From the NCBI GenBank assembly GCA_041484525.1, contig JBGPHT010000089.1, positions 1 to 30,892 on the forward strand: 30,892 bases of DNA, in the 5' to 3' direction. Positions 7,014-13,211 of the stretch are shown piece by piece. The DNA comes from JBGPHT01 sp041484525. Lineage in GTDB: Bacteria; Acidobacteriota; Terriglobia; Bryobacterales; Bryobacteraceae. Below the pieces are notes generated by a model. It did no database searches. It was not told where the DNA came from and worked only from the letters and a program-made list of their open reading frames with translations. How positions within the stretch are numbered: position 1 is the first letter of the stretch; each line of letters starts with the position of its first letter. A program made the position numbers and the translations under genes.

Positions 7014-8117
7014 ATGCAGCCGCGCCTACGCTCCCGTACGTTGCTTCACGATGTCGAGATCCGTGAACTGGCCGCGCTTGCCAACCTGTTTCAGAGCGCG
7101 TTGATCGTGCGCAAGAAAGGTGTCGCGCGCCACGGATTCGACTGGTATCCGTACGACAGTTTCGGTACCCTCTGCCTGCTCGAGAGCGTGCTCACCGGCC
7201 GCGCGCGCTGGCTGCGGACGCTGATCGGCAACGAGCCGGTGCTGGATATCGGATGCGGCGATGGCGACCTGGCATTTTTTCTGGAGTCGCTCGGCGCGAA
7301 GGTCTACGCGGTGGACAACCCACCGACAAATTACAACCGCATGCAAGGCGTGAAGGCGTTGAAGTCCGCGCTGCGCTCGCCGCTGCGGATCGCGTCCGCC
7401 GATCTGGATAGGAGCTTCGATCTGCCGGTTCCGAGCTGCGGCCTGGCGCTCTTCTTCGGCATTCTGTACCACTTGAAGAATCCGTTCGGCATACTCGAAG
7501 CCCTGGCCGCCCGCGCCCGGTACTGCCTCCTGAGCACCGCGATCACGCAGTATGCGCCCGGCCAGCACACCCCGCTGCGCGACGTCCCAGTAGCGTTTCT
7601 GGCCGGCCGCGACGGTCTGCGCGGCGACGAGACCAACTACTGGATCTTCACCGAAGCCGCGCTCCGCAACTTGTTGGATCGCACCGGCTGGGACGTCTGC
7701 GATTGGAGCGTAGTGGACGACAGCGAGTCCACTCTCTGGGGTACGCAGCGCGACCAGCGCGTGATTTGCCTGCTGCGCAGCCGGACACATCCGCCCGTCG
7801 AGCGCACGCAATTGCTGGCCGGCTGGCACCAGTTGGAGAACGACGCCTGGCGCTGGACGGAGCAGCATTTTTCGATTTCGCTGGCCGCGCCCGGACAGGT
7901 GAAGCTACGATGTACCGTCCCGAACGTACTTCCCTGCCCCGTCATCCTTTCGGCAGGCGCTGCGATGGCGACGTTCTCCGCTCCCGGCGACTACGATTTT
8001 GCGGTGAGCGGAGACCGCGGCGTACTGGAGTTTGAACTCGACCGTGCTCTCGCGCCCGAAGCAGAGGACAATCGCGAGCGCGGCATCATCGTGCGGGAGA
8101 TAGACGCGGTATCATAA
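7014..8117 (+). CDS. SAM-dependent methyltransferase, CmoB/DUF1698-like
   Basis: A 367-residue class I methyltransferase. Motif I VLDIGCGDGDLAFFLE is followed by an acidic strand end KVYAVDNPP (motif II) and a motif IV region LALFFGILYHLKNPFGILE. That last phrase is typical of the tRNA U34 carboxymethyltransferase CmoB and the DUF1698 methyltransferases found in polysaccharide and natural-product loci. The N-terminal RKKGVARHGFDWYPYDSFG segment also fits that group. Residues from about 265 onward form an extra beta-rich domain not present in CmoB. The substrate cannot be told from sequence. The ATG at 7014 follows the 57-base divergent region shared with pgk. Two small paralogous genes follow on the same strand within 12 bases and may be co-transcribed. 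Confidence 0.8.
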   Translation: MQPRLRSRTLLHDVEIRELAALANLFQSALIVRKKGVARHGFDWYPYDSFGTLCLLESVLTGRARWLRTLIGNEPVLDIGCGDGDLAFFLESLGAKVYAVDNPPTNYNRMQGVKALKSALRSPLRIASADLDRSFDLPVPSCGLALFFGILYHLKNPFGILEALAARARYCLLSTAITQYAPGQHTPLRDVPVAFLAGRDGLRGDETNYWIFTEAALRNLLDRTGWDVCDWSVVDDSESTLWGTQRDQRVICLLRSRTHPPVERTQLLAGWHQLENDAWRWTEQHFSISLAAPGQVKLRCTVPNVLPCPVILSAGAAMATFSAPGDYDFAVSGDRGVLEFELDRALAPEAEDNRERGIIVREIDAVS

Positions 8118-8129
8118 ACAAAGGCCAGT

Positions 8130-8348
8130 ATGGACATTCTTAGCGATGAATTCGCTCGTGCTGCAGCCGTTGCCGGCGATCAGGCCCGTCGTGACGCGTT
8201 GGCGCGTGGAGTGCCGGTCTTTTACCGCGATCCAGTTTTAGGTGTCGAGGTAATGGAGCAGCCCGACGGGCGACGCTTCGAGATTCGCTATATCCCCGGG
8301 GCGTTGGGTGACCGTAATTACGAGGTAGTTTCGCTCAGAAATGATTGA
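8130..8348 (+). CDS. Small protein of unknown function, tandem paralogue 1
   Basis: A 72-residue protein that I do not recognise. AAAGG lies five bases before the ATG, and the gene starts 12 bases after the methyltransferase stop, so it is probably in that operon. The N-terminal third is helical and Ala/Arg-rich. The C-terminal part, from GVPVFYRDP to NYEVV, is a compact beta-rich module that recurs in the next gene with 34 of 41 residues identical. It ends SLRND and overlaps the next gene by eight bases. There is no signal peptide or membrane segment. The size and helix-plus-beta layout resemble antitoxin-like or small adaptor proteins, but no toxin-like neighbour is seen. Confidence 0.7.
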   Translation: MDILSDEFARAAAVAGDQARRDALARGVPVFYRDPVLGVEVMEQPDGRRFEIRYIPGALGDRNYEVVSLRND

Positions 8349-8562
8349 TCAGCCTGCCGATTACATTCTGACTCCGGAATTCACGCGTGATGCGGAGGCC
8401 GCCATTGATCGAGCCCGAGAGGAAACCCTTGCGGCGGGCGTTGCCGTATTCTACCGCGACGCCGTTTCCGGTCTGGAAATCATGGAGCAGCCCGATGGGC
8501 AGCGCTTTGAGATCCGCTATATCCCAGGTGCGCCCGGCGATCGTAACTATGAGGTCGTTTGA
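8341..8562 (+). CDS. Small protein of unknown function, tandem paralogue 2
   Basis: A 73-residue protein arising from tandem duplication of the preceding gene, which it overlaps by eight bases. The shared C-terminal module runs GVAVFYRDA to RNYEVV and keeps the invariant core MEQPDG-RFEIRYIPGA-GDRNYEVV; the N-terminal helix (EFTRDAEAAIDRAREETLA) has diverged. The DNA copies differ at many third positions while the protein is conserved, which suggests an old duplication held under purifying selection. The function is unknown. An 85-bp palindromic element follows 43 bases after the stop. Confidence 0.7.
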   Translation: MIDQPADYILTPEFTRDAEAAIDRAREETLAAGVAVFYRDAVSGLEIMEQPDGQRFEIRYIPGAPGDRNYEVV

Positions 8563-8605
8563 CGCAGAGTTACCGTAGCGCATAACGAGCAACCGCTGAG
8601 AGGCC

Positions 8606-8690
8606 GTGAAAGAATGCGGGGACGCCCCTACTTTCCACACAGGTTGTGGAATTCGCGTAGGTCGCCCGGAGCATCCCCGGATTCTTTCAC
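8606..8690. repeat. 85-bp palindromic (REP- or MITE-like) element
   Basis: Outer arms GTGAAAGAAT (8606-8615) and ATTCTTTCAC (8681-8690) are exact inverted copies and continue imperfectly through GCGGGGACGC versus GCATCCCCGG. Inside are a second pair, CCTAC (8627-8631) and GTAGG (8657-8661), and a central perfect hairpin, TTCCACA (8633-8639), five-base loop, TGTGGAA (8645-8651). GGCC flanks both ends at slightly different distances. The whole would fold into one long interrupted hairpin. It lies between the convergent small-protein and HtrA genes. No transposase is nearby, so if mobile it would move in trans. Confidence 0.75.
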
Positions 8691-8732
8691 TGTTGGCCGG
8701 GTATGGAAGACTGAGCAACCCCCGCTATCTAT

Positions 8733-10178
8733 CTACCCCAGCGGCACCGGCACGAAAATCGTTTGCCCCTGACGATTGATCAGCAGTAGCGGCGGCCGGT
8801 TGCCTGACCTCTGCAACGCGCCGCGCATGTCGCCCAGCGTTCGCACCGGCTGTCGATTCACTTCCTGAATCAAGTCGCCGCGCTGAAGGCCCGCCTGCGC
8901 CGCCGGACCGCCCGCATCCACGTCCGTAATCACGACGCCCTGCGCGCCGCGGCGCAATCCGAGTTGGCCGGCGATGTCAGGAGTCAGCGGCACCACCGTA
9001 ATTCCCAACTTGCTGCTGCCTTCCTCACCTCCGCCGGGCTCCTGCGCAGGCGCGCTTTCCCCGGTCAGCTCGCCCAGGCGCGCGCGGATATCCTGCTGGT
9101 TGCCGCCGCGCAGAATCGTGAAGGTCACCTCCGTGCCGGGCGGCGTCCCCGCAATTTCGTTGCGCAGCAGGTTGCTGTCGTTCACGTCCTTGCCGTTGAA
9201 TTTCAGAATCACATCGCCCGTCTTCAGACCCGCCTTATCGGCCGGCCCGCCGGGCACGATGGAATTGATCACCACGCCGCGCGGCTCCTTCAGGCCCAGA
9301 CCCGCCGCCAGATCGCTCGTCACCTGTTGGATACCCACTCCGAGCTTCCCGCGCTGCACCTTGCCCTTGCCGATGAGTTGCGTCATGACGCTCTTCGCCA
9401 TGTTGGAAGGAATGGCGAAGCCGATCCCGATGCTGCCGCCGTTGTTCGACACAATCTGCGAGTTGATGCCGATCAGCTCGCCGCGCGTGTTCACCAGCGC
9501 CCCACCGGAGTTGCCCTGGTTGATGGGCGCGTCCGTCTGCAGAAAATCCTGGAAGCTGCCGTCGCTGACTCCGGTGGCGCGCCCCTTGGCGCTGATGATG
9601 CCCTCCGTGACGGTCTCACCCACGCCCAGCGGATTGCCCACGGCGAGCACCACATCGCCTACTCGAACACGATCCGAATCGCCCAGGCTCAGCACGGGAA
9701 GGCCGTCCGCGCTGATCTTCAGCACCGCCAGATCGCTGGGGGCGTCGGACCCCACCACCTTGGCTGAGTAGGTGCCCTTGCCACTCAGGTCCACCTTGAT
9801 ATCCTCGGCGCCGTCGATCACGTGGTGGTTGGTCACGATGTGCCCATCCTCGCGCACGATGACGCCCGAGCCGAGCGCCCGCTGCACCTGCGTGCCGCCG
9901 CCTCGTGGAGCGCCGCCGCCGAAGAACTGCCGGAAGAAGGGATCGTCAAAGAATGGAAACTGCTGCGGCGCGCGCACGCGGCGCGATGCGCGGATGGTGA
10001 CCACCGCGGGCGCCACGTGATCCACCACGTCGGCGTAGGAAAGCAGCGGTCCCGAGATCTTCACGGAGCCCGTCGGGATCTCGCGCGGCTCGTTGGATCG
10101 CGAGGCCGCCGTGGGGGTGGGCCGGTTGCAGGAAATGAGCGTGAGCCCGGCCAGTAGAACAAGAGAGACACGTCCCAT
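8733..10178 (-). CDS. HtrA/DegP-family serine protease with two PDZ domains
   Basis: A 481-residue envelope quality-control protease. The N-terminal hydrophobic segment ends LISC (Cys17), a lipobox, so it is probably a membrane-anchored lipoprotein facing the periplasm. The trypsin-like domain holds the triad His119 (TNHHVID), Asp149 (PSDLAVLK) and Ser224 (QGNSGGAL). A Phe/Gly-rich loop (FPFFDDPFFRQFFGGG, about 74-89) matches the LA-loop region of Do-type proteases. PDZ1 spans about 275-370 and PDZ2 about 388-478, separated by a Pro/Glu/Gly linker. The length and two-PDZ layout fit DegP/DegQ better than DegS. The gene lies 45 bases downstream of an M50 site-2 protease on the same strand, so the two halves of a possible regulated-proteolysis cascade may be co-expressed. 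Confidence 0.93.
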   Translation of the reverse strand: MGRVSLVLLAGLTLISCNRPTPTAASRSNEPREIPTGSVKISGPLLSYADVVDHVAPAVVTIRASRRVRAPQQFPFFDDPFFRQFFGGGAPRGGGTQVQRALGSGVIVREDGHIVTNHHVIDGAEDIKVDLSGKGTYSAKVVGSDAPSDLAVLKISADGLPVLSLGDSDRVRVGDVVLAVGNPLGVGETVTEGIISAKGRATGVSDGSFQDFLQTDAPINQGNSGGALVNTRGELIGINSQIVSNNGGSIGIGFAIPSNMAKSVMTQLIGKGKVQRGKLGVGIQQVTSDLAAGLGLKEPRGVVINSIVPGGPADKAGLKTGDVILKFNGKDVNDSNLLRNEIAGTPPGTEVTFTILRGGNQQDIRARLGELTGESAPAQEPGGGEEGSSKLGITVVPLTPDIAGQLGLRRGAQGVVITDVDAGGPAAQAGLQRGDLIQEVNRQPVRTLGDMRGALQRSGNRPPLLLINRQGQTIFVPVPLG

Positions 10179-10223
10179 GTCCTATCCATACCACGTCCGC
10201 CGTTGGCCGCTTGGTGCGCTCAC

Positions 10224-11345
10224 CTACGGATGCAGCTTCTGCTGCGCCACGGTGGCCTGCCGCAGCAGGATGAACTCCGACAGATTCTCCGAAGTCAGCA
10301 TGCCGAGCAGCCTGTCATCGGCGTCCATCACCAGCGCGCAACCGCCCGGGCCCGAGACCAGCGCAAGGGCTTCGGAGAGCGCCTGGTCGGGAGAAATGCG
10401 CGTGAACTCACGGTTCATGGCGCCCGCCACGTAGCCTTCGGGGCCCACCGTCAACATCGCCTGCACCAGCGCCGCGCGGCTGAGCAACCCTCCCACGGTG
10501 CTGCCTTGCATCACCGGAAAATCGTGCTGCGAAGTGGCCAGCAGCAGATTGCCGGCATCGCGGATGGTATCGCCGTGTTGCAGAGTCCGGAAGTCCGTAA
10601 TCATGGCGGCACGCGCCGGAAATCCCGAGGTGAAGATCCGGCTGCGCGCCGCCGCTCCTTCCTGCGAAGCGCCCAGGTAGACGAACATAGCGACGAACAC
10701 GAGCATGAAATTGCCGCCCAGCAATCCGAGCAGCCCGAGGCCAATTGCCAGCGCCTGGCCGGTGCCCGAAGCGATGCGCGTGGCTTCGTCCTCGGGCCGC
10801 TTCAGCGCCAGGACGGAGCGCAGGATCCGCCCGCCATCCATGGGGAATGCGGGCAGCAGGTTGAACAGGCACAGGACCAGATTGCCGAGAGCGATGCGCT
10901 GCGCCAGGTTGGCGTCGGTGGGCTCACGCAGTTGCTCGAGCGCCAGGAAGCCGTGCTGCGCCGCCATCCAGCCGAGCAGTGCCGCGGCGATCAGCAGGTT
11001 CACCATGGGGCCGGCCAGCGCAATCCAAAACTCTTCGCGCGCCTTGGGCTGCCGCTCCGGGCGGGAAACGCCGCCGATGGGAAACATCACGATTTCGATG
11101 GTTTTGATTCCGTAGCGCCGCGCGACCAGTGTGTGTCCCAGCTCATGCAGCAACACCGAGAGGAAGAGCGCGAGGATGTAGAGGGCGGTGGTGGCGCCCG
11201 ACTGCTTGCCGCCCACACCGATGAACAACAGGAAAATCAGCAGCAGGACAAACGTGAAGTGGAACCGCACCGGGACGCCGAAAATGGTAAGCGCGCCGAT
11301 GCTGCCAGCGATGTACTTTTGCTGCGGCTTGCGCTGGTCCGGCAC
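10224..11345 (-). CDS. M50 site-2 protease with C-terminal CBS domains
   Basis: A 373-residue intramembrane zinc metalloprotease. It has the zinc motif HELGH (67-71) inside the second hydrophobic segment and the third ligand in NLLPAFPMDGG (Asp170), with further membrane segments at about 28-45, 106-130, 150-165 and 195-220. Residues from about 245 onward form a paired CBS domain, which in related proteins binds adenine nucleotides. This gives the SpoIVFB/S2P-like, CBS-containing class without a PDZ. Known roles include cleaving membrane-anchored anti-sigma or transcription factors; the substrate here is unknown. The start is GTG at 11345, the only in-frame start before the first membrane segment. 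TAAAAT ends six bases upstream of it. HtrA follows 45 bases downstream. Confidence 0.9.
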   Translation of the reverse strand: MPDQRKPQQKYIAGSIGALTIFGVPVRFHFTFVLLLIFLLFIGVGGKQSGATTALYILALFLSVLLHELGHTLVARRYGIKTIEIVMFPIGGVSRPERQPKAREEFWIALAGPMVNLLIAAALLGWMAAQHGFLALEQLREPTDANLAQRIALGNLVLCLFNLLPAFPMDGGRILRSVLALKRPEDEATRIASGTGQALAIGLGLLGLLGGNFMLVFVAMFVYLGASQEGAAARSRIFTSGFPARAAMITDFRTLQHGDTIRDAGNLLLATSQHDFPVMQGSTVGGLLSRAALVQAMLTVGPEGYVAGAMNREFTRISPDQALSEALALVSGPGGCALVMDADDRLLGMLTSENLSEFILLRQATVAQQKLHP

Positions 11346-11351
11346 GCCTTC

Positions 11352-11357
11352 ATTTTA
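11352..11357 (-). promoter_or_regulatory. -10-like box before the M50 protease start
   Basis: TAAAAT on the minus strand, six bases before the GTG start. A purine run GAAGG lies between it and the start but is too close to act as a normal Shine-Dalgarno. No good -35 is seen. This fits the short-leader pattern seen at several other genes. Confidence 0.3.
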
Positions 11358-11377
11358 TGCGTCCGTCCCGGATTCGG

Positions 11378-11745
11378 CTAGTGGTGCGGCGCGTGCTGCC
11401 TTCCGCCGAACCGGACCGAGTAGCTTGCCAGCCAGACGTAGCCGGCAAACGCCGTGTTACCGTGTGAGCCGTAGACGCGGTCGGGATAGCTGCGAGTGCG
11501 ACCGCGCAGAATCGCTTTTCCGACGGTGCCCGTCAAAAGCTGCCGCCCGCGCGCGTACTGAAATCCCGCCTCGATCGACAGCCCGCGAATCTTGGGAAGC
11601 GGCACCGCCGCACCGGCTTCGAGAAGATACTGGCCGGAGATAAGCCTGCGCTTTGGCGGCGAGATTCTTGAAGGCCTGCCACCCGAAGACCATGCCATAT
11701 CCACCGGAGCCCGATTGGATCGAATAGTCGACTCGCGGCGGCCCC
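11378..11745 (-). pseudogene. Frameshifted remnant of an outer-membrane beta-barrel protein
   Basis: Two minus-strand frames carry consecutive pieces of what looks like one protein. The upstream piece reads VDYSIQSGSGGYGMVFGWQ then AFKNLAAK (about 11660-11740). The downstream frame resumes with SGQYLLEAGAAVPLPKI, RGLSIEAGFQYARG and HGNTAFAGYVWLASYSVRF, ending at the stop 11378-11380. Alternating hydrophobic/polar strands and a final aromatic (YSVRF) are typical of the last strands of an outer-membrane barrel, and the pattern resembles porin-like proteins I associate with Solibacter relatives. The frame changes near 11640-11660. The piece is far shorter than a full barrel, so the 5' part is lost. 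A minus-strand frame open to 11788 overlaps the end of the HU gene. I infer decay; a sequencing error in the junction is the alternative. Confidence 0.5.
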
Positions 11746-11784
11746 TTTCCCGCGGCGTGCCTGCGAACGGACCGGCTGCCCCGA

Positions 11785-12084
11785 TCACTTGGCGCGAGGC
11801 TGGTTCGCGATCGCACCGACCTTGGATTTCAGATCCACGCCGGGGGCGAACCGCGGCACACGCCGCGCCGCGATCTCGATGGGGCCGCCGCTGCGCGGAT
11901 TGCGTACGCGGCGCGCCTTGCGATGCGACACGCCGAACGTGCCGAATCCGGAGATGGTGACGCGGTCGCCGCGCACCAGGCTGGTTTGAATGCCCTCCAC
12001 CACGGCATTCAACGCGAGCTCCGCCTGCGCCCGCGTGAGCCGGGCGTCCATTGCGATCTTTCCGACAAGGTCTCTCTTGGTCAC
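11785..12084 (-). CDS. HU-family DNA-binding protein
   Basis: A 99-residue nucleoid protein of the HU/IHF family, which bends DNA as a dimer. Family hallmarks: MTKRDLVGKIA and the helix pair at the N terminus, GDRVTISGFGTFGVSHRKARRVRNPRSGG (the conserved GFGTF strand and the base of the DNA-binding arm), and PRFAPGVDLK after the arm. The Pro that inserts between base pairs is replaced within IEIAARRVPRF by the usual arm-tip spacing. The start is GTG at 12084. A promoter with TTGACA lies upstream at 12109-12136, giving a leader of about 20 bases. The C-terminal tail IANQPRAK is short and basic. Confidence 0.93.
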   Translation of the reverse strand: MTKRDLVGKIAMDARLTRAQAELALNAVVEGIQTSLVRGDRVTISGFGTFGVSHRKARRVRNPRSGGPIEIAARRVPRFAPGVDLKSKVGAIANQPRAK

Positions 12085-12108
12085 AGGCTAGTCTCGGCCC
12101 CCGTGACT

Positions 12109-12136
12109 TGTATCAAAGCCGAATCACCGATGTCAA
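12109..12136 (-). promoter_or_regulatory. Sigma-70-type promoter of the HU gene
   Basis: On the minus strand, TTGACA (12136-12131) is a perfect -35. It is followed by a 16-base spacer and GATACA (12114-12109), or by 17 bases and ATACAA. It is back to back with a promoter for the small membrane protein on the other strand. Confidence 0.6.
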
Positions 12137-12172
12137 CCGCAGGAAAAGTGGCAGGAAACGCACTAATTGTCC

Positions 12173-12201
12173 TATACTGCTGTTTCAGCGGGACGGGAGG
12201 T
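12173..12201 (+). promoter_or_regulatory. -10 box and ribosome binding site of the 35-residue protein
   Basis: TATACT (12173-12178) is a strong -10; the region 17 bases upstream gives only a weak -35. GGGAGGT (about 12195-12201) is a strong Shine-Dalgarno placed four to five bases before the ATG at 12206. Confidence 0.5.
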
Positions 12202-12205
12202 CCTC

Positions 12206-12313
12206 ATGTCGCAAGACACCGTAAAGATCATTGCCGGTATTCTCTGCGTGGTTCTGATTGGGATTATCATCCTGCGCAGGAAGGGCAAGAAGAAGAGTGA
12301 GGATGAGTTTTGA
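12206..12313 (+). CDS. 35-residue single-span membrane protein
   Basis: Short frame MSQDTVKIIAGILCVVLIG, then IIILRR, a Lys-rich stretch, and the end KSEDEF. It has one 17-18 residue hydrophobic span (about 8-23), a strongly basic flank RRKGKKK, and an acidic tail. By the positive-inside rule the C terminus should face the cytosol. A strong GGGAGGT ribosome binding site and a TATACT -10 precede it, and it fills an otherwise empty gap between divergently and convergently placed genes (HU and LarE). Conserved small proteins of this shape occur in other genomes as regulators or subunits of membrane complexes, but I can assign no function. It is easily missed by gene finders because of its length. 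Confidence 0.65.
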   Translation: MSQDTVKIIAGILCVVLIGIIILRRKGKKKSEDEF

Positions 12314-12324
12314 ACCGCGGCCAA

Positions 12325-13191
12325 TCAGGCAGTGGTGCGCGTCTTCAGCCCCAGAACTTCGTTGAGCGATCCCTGCCGGTAGCCTTCCAGATCCAGCGTC
12401 ACGTACTTGAACCCGAGCCCCTTGAAGATCGTCGTAAACTTCTGCGCCATCTCCAGGCTCATCGCGCGCGCTAATTCGTCCGGCGCGATTTCGATCCGCA
12501 CCACGTCGCCGTGGAAGCGCACGCGGAACTGGCGGAATCCCAGCGCCTTGATGGCTTCTTCGCCGTTCTCGACCGTCTTCACGTTCTCGATCGTCACCGG
12601 CGTTCCATAAGGGATGCGCGAGCTGAGGCAGGCCGAGGCCGGCCGGTCCCAGGTCGGAAGTCCCGCCACGCGGGAAAGTTCGCGGATCTCGGCTTTGGTG
12701 AGTCCCGCGTCGGCGAGCGGCGCCGCCACCTGATGCTTCTTGGCCGCGTTCTGGCCGGGGCGGTAATCGCCCAGGTCGTCCACATTCACACCGTAGATGA
12801 TGTGCTCGTAGCCGCGCTCCTTGCCCACCTGTTCGAGACGCGTGAAGAGTTCGTCCTTGCAGTGGAAGCAGCGGTCGGGCGCATTGCGGACGTAATCCGG
12901 GTTGTCGAACTCGAGGGTCTGGATGTACTCGTGGGAGATTCCGAACTGCCGCACGAAAGCTTCTCCGTCGCGCTTGTGCGATTCGGGGAACGACGCGGAA
13001 TCCGCCGTGATGGCGACGGCGTTCGAGCCCAGCACACGGTTGGCGGCCCACGCCAGGTAGGCCGAATCGGTGCCGCCCGAAAACGCCACGATCGCGCGGC
13101 CCATGCGCCCCAGAATCGCGAAGAGCTGCCCCTCCTTCTCCTGCAGGCGCGCCGGATTGGATAACTCGACCAGTGCGGCCATCTTGTTCAC
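12325..13191 (-). CDS. larE: LarE-type ATP-dependent sulfur transferase
   Basis: A member of the PP-loop ATPase family. LarE adenylates and then sulfurates pyridinium biscarboxylic acid mononucleotide during synthesis of the nickel-pincer cofactor of lactate racemase and related enzymes. Seen: PP-loop SGGTDS (38-43), CFHCK with Cys108 and Cys111, NVDDLGDYRPGQ, and RPASACLSSRIPYG with Cys188, the position of the sacrificial Cys of the Lactobacillus enzyme. Having three cysteines fits the version that uses an iron-sulfur cluster rather than its own Cys as sulfur source (inference). The 288-residue length is normal. The start is GTG at 13191 with TAAACT five bases upstream; ATG at 13182 is an equally possible start. 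LarB, LarC and LarA are not in the window. gyrA ends 20 bases upstream on the same strand. Confidence 0.88.
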   Translation of the reverse strand: MNKMAALVELSNPARLQEKEGQLFAILGRMGRAIVAFSGGTDSAYLAWAANRVLGSNAVAITADSASFPESHKRDGEAFVRQFGISHEYIQTLEFDNPDYVRNAPDRCFHCKDELFTRLEQVGKERGYEHIIYGVNVDDLGDYRPGQNAAKKHQVAAPLADAGLTKAEIRELSRVAGLPTWDRPASACLSSRIPYGTPVTIENVKTVENGEEAIKALGFRQFRVRFHGDVVRIEIAPDELARAMSLEMAQKFTTIFKGLGFKYVTLDLEGYRQGSLNEVLGLKTRTTA

Positions 13192-13211
13192 AGTCCAGTT
13201 TACTGCAACGT

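Noticed and set aside
10203..11381. Long plus-strand frame opposite the M50 protease
   Set aside because: It is His/Gln/Arg-rich antisense shadow of a clear protease gene.
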